Assembly (NCBI GenBank): GCA_036501085.1
Contig: DASYAZ010000141.1
Coordinates: forward strand, 1 to 64,000
DNA: 64,000 bases
Direction: 5' to 3'
Origin: GCA-003244245 sp036501085
GTDB lineage: Bacteria > Actinomycetota > Actinomycetes > Mycobacteriales > Pseudonocardiaceae
The number at the start of each line of letters is the position of its first letter. Within the stretch, counting starts at the first letter, position 1. The notes beneath the pieces are model-generated. The model had not been told where the DNA came from. It did not search any database and was given only the letters and a program-made list of their open reading frames with translations. Shown piece after piece: positions 51,623 through 60,008 of the stretch. Both the position numbers and the translations under genes were made by a program.

Positions 51623-52813
51623 TCAGGCTCCTCTAGCGCAAGTCAGTGCGGCAAGCTCGGCGGCCTTGTCCGCTGCGGCATCCATCGTGTCGACCATCGT
51701 GACCAGCGGATTCGCCGCTTGCCCGAGGATCCTCCGGCCTTGCTCGACGTTATTGCCATCCAATCGGACCACCAACGGTTTGGCTGCCGTGTCACCGGCC
51801 GCGCGCAGGATGTCCAACGCCTGCACGATGCCGGTCGCCACCTGGTCACAGGCGACGATCCCGCCGAAGACGTTGACGAACACCGCGTGCACGTCCGGGT
51901 CACCGAGGACGATGTCCAGCCCGTCCGCCATGGTCTGCGCGTTGGCACCGCCGCCGATGTCGAGGAAGTTGGCCGGCCGGATCCCCCCGTGCGCCCGGCC
52001 GGCATTGGCGACGACGTCCAGAGTGGACATGACCAGCCCGGCACCGTTGCCGATGATGCCTACCTGGCCGTCAAGCTTCACATAGTTGAGGTGCCGGGCC
52101 TTGGCTCTGGCTTCCAGCGGATCCTGCCCGGCCGGGTCCGCCAGGTCGGCGTGATCGGGATGGCGGAATCCGGCGCTGTCGTCGAGCGTCACCTTCCCGT
52201 CCAGTGCGATGATCGCTCCCCGCGGGTCACGGATCAGCGGGTTCACCTCCACCAGCGTCGCGTCCTCGGCAACGAAGACCTCCCACAACGCCAGGGCCGC
52301 CTCGGCGACGGCGGGTGCCACCTCATCCGGGAAGCCGGCCGCCTGGACGATTTCCGTGGCCTTGGCGATGTCGACCCCGGTGCGCGGATCTATGGGCACC
52401 TTGGCCAGCGCCTCGGGTGATGTCGCTGCTACGTCCTCGATCTCCATCCCGCCCTGCACGCTGGCCATCGCGAGAAAGGTGCGATGGGCACGGTCGAGCA
52501 GGAATGAGAGGTAGTACTCCTCGACGATCTCGCACGCCGGAGTGATCAATAGCCGGTGCACGGTATGGCCCTTGATGTCCATTCCCAGCATCGCGGCGGC
52601 TTTCTGCTGCGCCTCCTCCGGGGTGCGGGCCAGCTGCACCCCGCCAGCCTTGCCTCGGCCACCGGTCTTCACCTGGGCTTTGACGACGACAGTGCCCCCG
52701 AGCTCCGCCGCCGCGGCCTTCGCCCGCTCGCTCGTAGTGACCACCCGGCCGGGCAGAACCGGGACACCATGGTTCGCGAATAGTTCCTTCGCCTGATATT
52801 CGTACAAATCCAC
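51623..52813 (-). CDS. sucC: Succinyl-CoA synthetase beta subunit
   Basis: A 396-aa ATP-grasp subunit that binds nucleotide and succinate. MDLYEYQAKELFANHGVPVL is the family start, then VVKAQVKTGGRGKAGGVQLA, VEVNPLI and DIGGGANAQTMADGLDIVLG. It pairs with sucD downstream. The length is normal and no anomalies are seen. Confidence 0.97.
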   Translation of the reverse strand: MDLYEYQAKELFANHGVPVLPGRVVTTSERAKAAAAELGGTVVVKAQVKTGGRGKAGGVQLARTPEEAQQKAAAMLGMDIKGHTVHRLLITPACEIVEEYYLSFLLDRAHRTFLAMASVQGGMEIEDVAATSPEALAKVPIDPRTGVDIAKATEIVQAAGFPDEVAPAVAEAALALWEVFVAEDATLVEVNPLIRDPRGAIIALDGKVTLDDSAGFRHPDHADLADPAGQDPLEARAKARHLNYVKLDGQVGIIGNGAGLVMSTLDVVANAGRAHGGIRPANFLDIGGGANAQTMADGLDIVLGDPDVHAVFVNVFGGIVACDQVATGIVQALDILRAAGDTAAKPLVVRLDGNNVEQGRRILGQAANPLVTMVDTMDAAADKAAELAALTCARGA

Positions 52814-52879
52814 GGTGCCGACCCTATCCAGGCGATGCCCGGGGCAGCCGGTCAGCTCGAGTGAAGAGGATCACTCGGG

Positions 52880-53287
52880 TTACTCGGCTGGAGCGGCAAC
52901 CAAGGCCTCCCGTACCCACTCGACAATCTCGTGCGTGCTCGCGCCCGGGGTGAAGACCCTGGCCACCCCCAGTTCGGTGAGCGCCGGGATGTCCTGGTCG
53001 GGGATGATCCCACCGCCGAAGACCAGCACGTCTGTGGCGCCCTTGCTCTCCAGCAGTTCGATCACCCTGGCGAACAGCGTCATATGCGCACCAGAGAGCA
53101 CGGACAGGCCCACCGCGTCGGCGTCCTCTTGGAGCGTGGTCTGCACGATCTGCTCTGGGGTCTGGTGCAATCCGGTGTAGATGACCTCCATACCCGCGTC
53201 ACGCAACGCCCGGGCAACGACCTTGGCGCCACGGTCATGCCCGTCGAGCCCCGGCTTGGCCACCACCACCCGGATACGTCCATCCAT
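52880..53287 (-). CDS. Methylmalonyl-CoA mutase-type B12-binding protein
   Basis: A 135-aa free-standing cobalamin-binding domain. The signature is RVVVAKPGLDGHDRGAKVVA (DxHxxG, His is the lower axial ligand), then AVGLSVLSGAHMTL (SxL) and VLVFGGGIIPDQD (GG). Such small subunits pair with a separate mutase large subunit, as in methylmalonyl- or 2-hydroxyisobutyryl-CoA mutase. No large subunit lies in the window. The position upstream of sucC fits a link to succinyl-CoA. It could also serve as a spare domain. Confidence 0.9.
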   Translation of the reverse strand: MDGRIRVVVAKPGLDGHDRGAKVVARALRDAGMEVIYTGLHQTPEQIVQTTLQEDADAVGLSVLSGAHMTLFARVIELLESKGATDVLVFGGGIIPDQDIPALTELGVARVFTPGASTHEIVEWVREALVAAPAE

Positions 53288-53295
53288 CCCTCAAC

Positions 53296-53508
53296 ATTAA
53301 CCTCCACCCTGCCGTTACCCCGCCAAGTCCCGGCGCAGCCGACCGCCCAGCGCGGGAGAACAGACGCTGACCGATACAGCTGGACGTATCGCGGAACGGT
53401 GCCTTGCCCCCCAGTGTCGCCCTCCGTTACGTTCCCGCGGTCCACGGCCACGGTCCGAGTACGGCTGACTGGTAGCTGGCTTCCTGAGCTCCCCGGGATC
53501 CCACCCCG
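53296..53508 (+). other. Long, structured-looking 5' leader of the M23 peptidase gene
   Basis: About 210-250 bp without a gene. It contains CGCCAAGTCC, GCGCGGGAGAAC and a small stem CGATAC...GTATCG (53361-53386), resembling the 5' half of the c-di-AMP (ydaO) riboswitch that precedes cell-wall hydrolase genes in actinobacteria. The conserved 3' half is not evident, so this is only a candidate. Confidence 0.35.
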
Positions 53509-53547
53509 GTGTCGGTACGGACCTCCTCAGGGATGGAAAGGCAGGTC

Positions 53548-54330
53548 TTGGCTCGACACCGCATCCCCAGCGGCCAGCGACCATCTCTGGCGGTTGAGGC
53601 GGCGCTGCGTTCCAGCTCTTCGGGCCCGCGGGTGGCGCAGCAGATCACGGCGCCTTCCCCCACGGTGCGTGGCCGGGTAGTGGTGGCCGCTGTTGCGGCT
53701 GGTGCGTTCGTCGCCGCAGGTCAGACGATCGACAAGGGCGCTGTCACCATCTCCGACGATGCCACGCTGGTGGCCTCGTCCCGGGATGCGACGTCGGCCG
53801 TGGGTCTCAACGGACCTGCTCCCTCGCCGGAGTACCTTCCGATCACCCAGCCCACGAGCCTGGCCGAGACCGAAGCCGTGCAGGCGATGGCCAAGGGACA
53901 GCGCCTGATCGACCAGCGAGCCGCCGAGGCCGCAGAGAACCAGACGCACTTCGTCATGCCGACGAGAGGTACTTTCACCTCGGGCTACGGTGGCCGGTGG
54001 GGTGTGTTCCACTGGGGAATCGACCTTGCGAACTCCATCGGTACACCGATCGTCGCCGCTACCGACGGCACGGTCATCGAGTCCGGACCGGCCAGCGGCT
54101 TCGGCCTCTGGATCCGGATCCGCGACACCGACGGCACGACGACTGTCTACGGGCACATCAACCGTGCGCTCGTCCAGGCTGGGCAGCGGGTCCGTGCGGG
54201 GCAGGAGATCGCCGAAATGGGCAACCGCGGTAATTCGACCGGCCCGCACCTGCATTTCGAAGTGTGGAACGCGGCCGGGAAGAAGATCAATCCCATCATC
54301 TGGCTGCACCAGCACGGCATCAACTTCTGA
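53548..54330 (+). CDS. M23 (LytM) family peptidase
   Basis: A secreted or membrane-anchored peptidoglycan hydrolase of about 260 aa. A hydrophobic segment near residues 43-58 (RVVVAAVAAGAFVAAGQ) probably anchors or exports it. The C-terminal lysostaphin-like domain is complete: SGYGGRWGVFHWGIDLAN (first zinc His and Asp) and STGPHLHFEVW (HxH). TTG 53548 (ARHRIPSGQRPS) is preferred because GGAAAGG lies six bases upstream; GTG 53509 and ATG 53533 are in frame too. A long leader precedes it. Confidence 0.88.
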   Translation: MARHRIPSGQRPSLAVEAALRSSSSGPRVAQQITAPSPTVRGRVVVAAVAAGAFVAAGQTIDKGAVTISDDATLVASSRDATSAVGLNGPAPSPEYLPITQPTSLAETEAVQAMAKGQRLIDQRAAEAAENQTHFVMPTRGTFTSGYGGRWGVFHWGIDLANSIGTPIVAATDGTVIESGPASGFGLWIRIRDTDGTTTVYGHINRALVQAGQRVRAGQEIAEMGNRGNSTGPHLHFEVWNAAGKKINPIIWLHQHGINF

Positions 54331-54362
54331 ACGCACCGCTCCGGGGATCACCGCTCTCAGGA

Positions 54363-54662
54363 TCACGGTGAGCCATCCGACGGCCATCCTCCACCGAGAT
54401 AGGCATGCGCAGTACGCCAGACCGAGCAGAGTGGTCCCGGGGCGCGCCGAATCCGGAACGCGCGATCGCAGTGCCGGCATCGCCCCCCAAGGCCGCCACC
54501 ATGCTGTGCCAACAAGCTGCGCCAGGCGGCGGCAAGAGGCTGCAGCCGCACCCGCACCGCGGGCCAGGCCGGCCCTGGCTCCGCTGCGCGGAGCACCCGC
54601 TCGACCTCCCGCAGGTAGGCCTCCACACGCTGCCGGAGTACCTGCCCCAACCGCTCGTCCAT
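54363..54662 (-). CDS. Small Cys-containing hypothetical protein
   Basis: A 99-aa protein beginning MDERLGQVLRQRVEAYLREV. The C-terminal half has CRHCDRAFRIRRAPGPLCSV then WRTAHAYLGG. This C-x2-C...C...H arrangement looks like a small zinc-binding fold, found in many Pseudonocardiales genomes without known role. ATG 54662 follows GGGGGTGCGAG; a longer frame to 54773 has no better signal. It converges with the M23 peptidase gene. Confidence 0.5.
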   Translation of the reverse strand: MDERLGQVLRQRVEAYLREVERVLRAAEPGPAWPAVRVRLQPLAAAWRSLLAQHGGGLGGRCRHCDRAFRIRRAPGPLCSVWRTAHAYLGGGWPSDGSP

Positions 54663-54716
54663 CTCGCACCCCCAGGAGCGTAATCGAACACACGTTCGAA
54701 CACTAGGGGATGGCTC

Positions 54717-55050
54717 CGACATCTCGGACCTCATTCGGGTCGAGCCGAGATACCTGTGTCGGTCCCCCGGCACGGCGTATTACCGGCAAGGCGAGATCCA
54801 TCGGTTGCTGGGAGAGTTCACCGCGGCCGGGGCGGCCTACCGCAGCGCAAGCGCCCGGGGATTGCAGCCGCAACCAGGCCTGGCCCTGCTACGGCTGGCG
54901 CAGGGACGGACCGGCGCAGCGCTCGCCGCGATCCGCCGGGTGGTGGGCGAGACCACCGAACGGCACGCGCGTGCCCGGCAGCAGCTGCAGGCGCCGTACG
55001 AGACCGCCCTGGCGCGGGCGCTGATGGGGCTGGCCTGCCCACCCGAGCGG
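54717..55050 (+). pseudogene. Fragment of a LuxR/AAA-type regulator (TPR part)
   Basis: The frame reads GTAYYRQGEIHRLLGEFTAA, then QPQPGLALLRLAQGRTGAAL and AAIRRVVGETTERHARARQQ. This matches the helical repeat region of large LuxR-type ATPase regulators. The ATPase before it and the DNA-binding end after it are absent, and the frame runs on directly into the monooxygenase gene. It is a truncated remnant. Confidence 0.55.
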
Positions 55051-55131
55051 CAGCCACGGCCTACGCGTATCAGCATCAGCTCCTCTGAGCTCTTTCTGGG
55101 TGGAATCACCCAGCACGATGAGGAGCCAGCC

Positions 55132-56415
55132 ATGAGTAGCAGCGCGGGCCGGCCTGCGGGTGACCGCCACAGCGTTGACACACTGGTGATCGGGGGCGGG
55201 CAGGCGGGCCTGGCCACGAGCTACTGGCTGACCCAGGCCGGGGTCGAGCATCTCGTGGTGGAGCGGCGGGACCGGTTCGGTGGTGGCTGGCTCGACCGCT
55301 GGGACAGCTTCTGCCTGGTCGCACCGAATTTCGTCATCCTGCTGCCCGGCATGCCGTACGCCGGTCCCGATCCGGACGGCTTCATGGCGCGCGACGAGGT
55401 GGTGAACTACCTGCAGGATTACGCTGCCTCGTTCGCCGCACCGGTACAGCTGGGCACCACCGTGAACCGCCTGTGCGCGTCGAACGGCGATCTCGCCGCG
55501 CACACCGATGGGACGACGTTCCTGGCCCGCAATGTCGTGCTCGCGACCGGGCCGTACCAGCGGCCGAAGGTTCCCGCCGCGTCCAGCCTGCTCCCGGGCC
55601 ACATCCAGCAGCTGCACTCGCAGGAGTATCGCCGGCCCGAACAGCTCGCCGGAGGTGCCGTGCTCGTGGTCGGCACCGGCCAGTCAGGTACCCAGATCGC
55701 CGAGGAGCTGCACCGGGCCGGGCGCGACGTGCACCTCGCCGTCTCGATGTGCGCCAGCGCTCCCCGCCGGTACCGCGGTCGCGACGTCATCTGGTGGCTG
55801 CTGCACTGCTACCTGCACGGGGCGGAGGTCGGTGTCCCCTTCCCGAGCGCCGAGGATCTCCCCTCCCCAGCAGCGAGGTTCGGCTGCGATCCACACGTCT
55901 CCGGCAAGGACGGCGGCCACGACATCAACTTGCGGCGGTTCGCCCGGCAGGGCGTCCGTCTGTACGGGCGGCTGGAGTCCGCGGCTGGCGCGAGGGTGTG
56001 TTTCAGCGACGATCTCGACGAGCGGTTGGCTTTCGCCGACAGGGCCTTCGACGAAGAGTTCCGGCCGATGTTCGATGCGTACATCGCCGCGGCCGGCGTC
56101 GACGCCCCACCCGATGATCGGCCGCCCTATGACGACTTCACCCCAGCCACGACCACCGAGCTCGACCTCGACGCGGCGGGCGTCGGCGCGATCGTGTGGG
56201 CGACGGGTTACCAGCTCGACTTCGGCTGGGTGGACCTGCCGGTGCTGGACGAGTGGGGATATCCGCGGCACCGCAGGGGCGTCACGACGCACCCAGGCCT
56301 GTACGCCGTCGGGTTACGCTGGCTGCACTCCGAACCATCCTCGGTGCTCGCCGGAGTGGGCGCCGACGCCGCTCACATCGTCGAGCACCTGGTGGGACGC
56401 CAACATAGGCAGTAG
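55132..56415 (+). CDS. FAD/NAD(P)-dependent monooxygenase-like oxidoreductase
   Basis: A 427-aa flavoprotein. The first Rossmann motif is DTLVIGGGQAGLATSYWLTQ, then a FAD-site GGWLDRWDSFCLVAPN and the NAD(P) motif VLVVGTGQSGTQIAEEL. IVWATGYQLDF is the conserved ATG region of flavin-containing monooxygenases (CzcO-like). The substrate is unknown. ATG 55132 has GAGGAG upstream; the frame is open further upstream through the regulator fragment, which is not part of this protein. Confidence 0.88.
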   Translation: MSSSAGRPAGDRHSVDTLVIGGGQAGLATSYWLTQAGVEHLVVERRDRFGGGWLDRWDSFCLVAPNFVILLPGMPYAGPDPDGFMARDEVVNYLQDYAASFAAPVQLGTTVNRLCASNGDLAAHTDGTTFLARNVVLATGPYQRPKVPAASSLLPGHIQQLHSQEYRRPEQLAGGAVLVVGTGQSGTQIAEELHRAGRDVHLAVSMCASAPRRYRGRDVIWWLLHCYLHGAEVGVPFPSAEDLPSPAARFGCDPHVSGKDGGHDINLRRFARQGVRLYGRLESAAGARVCFSDDLDERLAFADRAFDEEFRPMFDAYIAAAGVDAPPDDRPPYDDFTPATTTELDLDAAGVGAIVWATGYQLDFGWVDLPVLDEWGYPRHRRGVTTHPGLYAVGLRWLHSEPSSVLAGVGADAAHIVEHLVGRQHRQ

Positions 56416-56433
56416 CCCTTCGCAAGGCGCCGG

Positions 56434-56493
56434 GGTTGGTCGCGGTTAACGACGTCGCAGTGGCAGGTTGGCGGTATTTGGAGAGCGGCCAAC
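56434..56493 (-). repeat. 60-nt structured repeat at the pcrA 3' end
   Basis: Second copy of the sucD-end repeat (44/60 identical). The hairpin GTTGGC (56467-56472) / GCCAAC (56488-56493) touches the pcrA stop codon. It probably works as the pcrA terminator. Confidence 0.7.
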
Positions 56494-58871
56494 TAGAGTT
56501 TCGCGAGGGGGACGCCGCCGATGAGCATCAGGCGGACGGTGCCCGAGGAGCCGAAATCGATGGTCGCGGTGGCGCGGGGGCCGCTGCCGTCGGTGGCCAC
56601 CACGGTGCCCAGGCCGTACTTGTCGTGGGTGACCCGGTCCCCCACCTCCAGGGAGATCGCGGGAGTGTTCTGCCAGCCCCGGAACGGGGAGGAGCGCAGG
56701 CCGCGAGCCGCGACGCCGGCCTGCGCGGAATCGCCACCGGTGAAATCCGCACCGCCACGGCCGACCGGGCTCCCGGCCGGACCGGCCCGGCGGGGTTCTT
56801 CGCGCCGCCAGCGCACCAGCGACTCGGGCACATCGGACAGGAAACGGGACGCCGGGTTGGTCATCGGCTGTCCCCAGGCGGACCGGGTGATCGCCCGGGA
56901 CAAGTAGACGCGTTGCCGGGCGCGGGTCAGCCCGACGTAGGCCAGCCGGCGTTCCTCGGCGAGCTCGGCCGGGTCCCCCAGCGCCCGCAGGTGCGGGAAC
57001 AGCCCGTCCTCCCAGCCGGTGAGGAACACCACCGGGAACTCCAGGCCCTTGGCGGTGTGCAGGGTCATCAAGGTCACGACCCCGCCGGACTCGCCGTCGT
57101 CGTCGGGGATCTGATCCGCGTCGGCGACCAGCGCGACCCGTTCCAGGAATGCGGCGAGCGAGCCGGGCTCAGCACCGCCGTCCTCAACGGGAGTCACCGG
57201 CCCGGCCTCAGTGGCGAATTCTCGCGCCACTGTCACCAGTTCGGTGAGGTTGTCCAGCCGGGACCCGTCCTGCAGATCGTCGGAGGCGTCCAGCTCAGCC
57301 CGGTAGCCGGTGCGCTCCAGTACCGCATCAAGCACGTCACTGACGTCGGCGCCCGCAGTCACCTTCTCCCGGAGCTCGTCGAGCAACACCGCGAACGCCG
57401 TGATCGCGTTGCGGGATCTGGGGTTGAGCAGCGGGATGTCCTGCCCCGCCGCGGCCGCCCGCATCGCCGCAGCGAAGGAGATCCGCTCCCGCTCGGCATA
57501 GGTGGCCAGCACCGCCTCCGCCCGGTCGCCGATCCCCCGGCGGGGGGTGTTGAGGATCCGACGAAGCGACACGGTGTCCTCGGGGTTGTCCAGCACCCGC
57601 AGGTAGGCCAGCGCGTCCCGGACCTCGCGGCGCTCATAGAAACGCACCCCGCCGACCACCTTGTAGGGCAACCCGAGCCGGATGAACACCTCCTCGAACA
57701 CCCGGGAGGAGTTGTTGGTCCGGTAGAACACGGCCATGTCGCCGAACCGCGCCGCACCGCTGTCGACCAGCTGGTCGATCTCGGAGGCGACGAACGCGGC
57801 CTCGTCGTGCTCGTTGTCGGCGACGTAGCCCACGATCGGCTCACCCTCACCGGCAGCCGACCACAATCGCTTGTCGCGGCGCCCCGGATTGCGGGAGATC
57901 ACCGCGTTCGCGGCGGAGAGGATCGTCTGGGTGGAGCGGTAGTTCTGCTCCAGCATGATGGTGCGGGCGTCGGGGAAGTCCCGCTCGAACTCCTCGATGT
58001 TGCGGATGGTGGCGCCCCGGAAGGCGTAGATGGACTGGTCGGCATCGCCGACCACGCACAGCTCGCCGGGTTCGGCAGTCCCCTCGGCAGGGCTCCCCGC
58101 AACCGAAGGGGGCCCCACCAGCTCCCGGACCAGCATGTACTGCGCATGATTGGTGTCCTGATACTCGTCGACCAGGATGTGCCGGAACCGCCGCCGGTAG
58201 TGCTCGGCCACGTCCGGGAAACCACGCAGCAGCTCGACGGTACGCATGATCAGATCGTCGAAGTCCAGCGCGTTCGAGGTGACCAGGCGCTGCTGGTAGC
58301 CGGCGTAGACCTCCGCCACCCGGCGCTCCAGGTCGTTGCCGGCCGCGGAGGCCGCCGCATCGGCGTCGAGCAACTCGTTTTTGAGGTTGGAGATCCTCGC
58401 GGCGATGGTGCGGGCGGGGTAGCGCTTCGGATCCAGATCCAGGTCCCGGGCCACCATCCCGATCAGCCGGCGGGTGTCGTCGGAGTCGTAGATGGAGAAG
58501 TTCGAGTTCAGCCCGGGCACCTTTCCGGCCTCCCGGCGCAGGATCCGCACGCACATCGAGTGAAATGTCGACACCCACATCACCGCGGCGCGCCTACCGA
58601 CCAGCGCGGTGACCCGCTGGCGCATCTCGGCCGCGGCCTTGTTGGTGAAGGTGATCGCCAGCACCTGCCCGGGAGTGACGTCGCGCTGCGCCAGCAGGTA
58701 GGCGATGCGATGGGCGAGCACCCGGGTCTTGCCGGACCCGGCCCCCGCGACGATGAGCAACGGGGAGCCGACGTGCTCCACCGCCGCACGTTGCTGCGGG
58801 TTGAGCCCGTCCAGCAGATCCCGCGGTGGGTCAGCAGGGGAGTCGGGGGAGTCGACGAAAGAGGTACTCAT
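56493..58871 (-). CDS. pcrA: UvrD/PcrA-family ATP-dependent DNA helicase
   Basis: A 792-aa superfamily 1A helicase for repair and replication-fork maintenance. Motifs run in order: LNPQQRAAV (Q), IVAGAGSGKTRVLAHRIAYL (Walker A), TFTNKAAAEM, FHSMCVRIL, ILVDEYQDTNHAQ (Walker B), VGDADQSIYAFRGA, EQNYRSTQTIL, VTLMTLHTAKGLEFPVVFLT and RRLAYVGLTRARQRVYL. The C-terminal Tudor-like VGDRVTHDKYGLGTVVATDG binds RNA polymerase in relatives. ATG 58871 starts MSTSFVDSPDSP; 57 open codons upstream are not conserved. Confidence 0.96.
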   Translation of the reverse strand: MSTSFVDSPDSPADPPRDLLDGLNPQQRAAVEHVGSPLLIVAGAGSGKTRVLAHRIAYLLAQRDVTPGQVLAITFTNKAAAEMRQRVTALVGRRAAVMWVSTFHSMCVRILRREAGKVPGLNSNFSIYDSDDTRRLIGMVARDLDLDPKRYPARTIAARISNLKNELLDADAAASAAGNDLERRVAEVYAGYQQRLVTSNALDFDDLIMRTVELLRGFPDVAEHYRRRFRHILVDEYQDTNHAQYMLVRELVGPPSVAGSPAEGTAEPGELCVVGDADQSIYAFRGATIRNIEEFERDFPDARTIMLEQNYRSTQTILSAANAVISRNPGRRDKRLWSAAGEGEPIVGYVADNEHDEAAFVASEIDQLVDSGAARFGDMAVFYRTNNSSRVFEEVFIRLGLPYKVVGGVRFYERREVRDALAYLRVLDNPEDTVSLRRILNTPRRGIGDRAEAVLATYAERERISFAAAMRAAAAGQDIPLLNPRSRNAITAFAVLLDELREKVTAGADVSDVLDAVLERTGYRAELDASDDLQDGSRLDNLTELVTVAREFATEAGPVTPVEDGGAEPGSLAAFLERVALVADADQIPDDDGESGGVVTLMTLHTAKGLEFPVVFLTGWEDGLFPHLRALGDPAELAEERRLAYVGLTRARQRVYLSRAITRSAWGQPMTNPASRFLSDVPESLVRWRREEPRRAGPAGSPVGRGGADFTGGDSAQAGVAARGLRSSPFRGWQNTPAISLEVGDRVTHDKYGLGTVVATDGSGPRATATIDFGSSGTVRLMLIGGVPLAKL

Positions 58872-59003
58872 CGTGGCGACCACCGTACCGGGAGCATCCG
58901 TCAATCCCAGCAGCCCGACCGTTGTCCTGAACTGAGCCGGGTGGACGCTGCGCCGGGCAACGTGGCACACTGCCTGTCGTGCTCCGCCACCACCGCTTTT
59001 TTT

Positions 59004-59090
59004 ACGGGTACCGGATCCGGTGCCCGTGATGGCGCGACGCACGACCTAGACCACCACGACGCCCCGGAGTCCACGGACCCGGGGCGTCGT
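59004..59090 (+). promoter_or_regulatory. Two consecutive hairpins in the chorismate mutase leader
   Basis: ACGGGTACCGGA / TCCGGTGCCCGT (59004-59027) forms a near-complete 12-bp hairpin. ACGACGCCCCGG (59056-59067) pairs perfectly with CCGGGGCGTCGT (59079-59090). Both lie in the 267-bp gap before the chorismate mutase gene, after a T7 run. They could act as an attenuator or terminator; a six-codon frame (MARRTT) lies between them. Confidence 0.45.
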
Positions 59091-59138
59091 TGCTGCCGGG
59101 GAAGTGCGGCTCCAGGGCAGGACAGGGAGACCACCGAG

Positions 59139-59444
59139 ATGTCCCAGCAATCGACCACCGGCGAAACCACACCGGCGGCCCTGCGCAGCCAGGAGGGCGC
59201 AGTCCTCGACCTCGCCGCGCTGCGTTCCGAGATCGACTACCTGGACGCGGAGATCCTGCGGCTGGTGCAACGGCGCACCGCGGTATCCCGGGCCATCGGC
59301 AGCGCCCGCCGGGCGGCCGGGGGGCCGCGGGTGGTGCACGGCCGCGAGATGGCCGTGCTGGACCGCTACCGCGAGCTCGGCAAGGACGGCTACGAGCTGG
59401 CGATGCTGCTGCTGCGGCTGGGACGCGGGCGGCTCGGTCGCTGA
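59139..59444 (+). CDS. Chorismate mutase (AroQ type)
   Basis: A 101-aa enzyme that rearranges chorismate to prephenate on the way to Phe and Tyr. The AroQ helices show DLAALRSEIDYLDAEILRLV with QRRTAVSRAIGSAR, carrying the active-site Arg and Lys/Arg pattern, then a C-terminal RYRELGKDGYELAMLLLRLG. No prephenate dehydratase is fused, so it is monofunctional. ATG 59139 follows a leader with two hairpins. It is divergent from pcrA. Confidence 0.88.
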   Translation: MSQQSTTGETTPAALRSQEGAVLDLAALRSEIDYLDAEILRLVQRRTAVSRAIGSARRAAGGPRVVHGREMAVLDRYRELGKDGYELAMLLLRLGRGRLGR

Positions 59445-59508
59445 CCACCGAATTGCCTCGTGACCGGTATCGCGGCGGCAGCCCTGCCGGCGGGGGCACA
59501 CTGGCACC

Positions 59509-59817
59509 ATGGTGCTCAATGTGATTGCAGTTCTTGTCGCGCTGGCCGGGTTGCTGGCCGCGCTGGCCCACGGTGGTTACCTCGCGATGCTGGGCTCGGC
59601 GGCGAACCGGCGCGCCGGCGGTGAACCGGTGAACCAGTACGTGCGCAGCCGGATGCCAGTGGCCGGAGTCACGATCGCCGTGGCGCTGTTCGCACTGCTG
59701 CTCACCACCGGTGGACCTGTTGCCGACATCCTGGCCATCCTGGCCGGCGCCGGCAGCGGAGTGGTCGGCTACCAGGCGCTGCAGGGCACCAGGACCCGTT
59801 ACCGCAGCGGCGGATGA
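59509..59817 (+). CDS. Hypothetical membrane protein (102 aa)
   Basis: A small protein with three hydrophobic segments: VIAVLVALAGLLAALAHGGY, VAGVTIAVALFALLLTTG, and ILAILAGAGSGVVGYQAL. There is a loop with two Arg between the first pair. No family is recognised. ATG 59509 follows no strong ribosome binding site. It lies between chorismate mutase and a Ser/Thr kinase on the same strand; no functional link is visible. Confidence 0.55.
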   Translation: MVLNVIAVLVALAGLLAALAHGGYLAMLGSAANRRAGGEPVNQYVRSRMPVAGVTIAVALFALLLTTGGPVADILAILAGAGSGVVGYQALQGTRTRYRSGG

Positions 59818-60008
59818 GCTGGCGGCAGGCGCGCCGGACGGTGCCACAGCACCCTGGCAGCGCTGGGAGGCGGTCCGGAAAGAGCACGGCTGGTCGGCCG
59901 GGCACCGCCCGGCCCGTGGGAGCTACCGGATAACGACCAGCACCCGCCAGCCGGCGGTGGTGTCCAGCGCAAGCCCTAGCCTGAGGCAGTGAGCGAGGAA
60001 CGCGCGAG

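Noticed and set aside
58997..59027. T-run next to a hairpin, as a rho-independent terminator
   Set aside because: The T-tract precedes the hairpin on the plus strand and becomes an A-tract on the minus strand, so the order is wrong in both directions.
56436..59138. A very long plus-strand open frame (about 900 codons) ahead of chorismate mutase
   Set aside because: It is the antisense shadow of pcrA, whose helicase motifs are complete. The shadow has no motifs and only its last 101 codons (chorismate mutase) are real.
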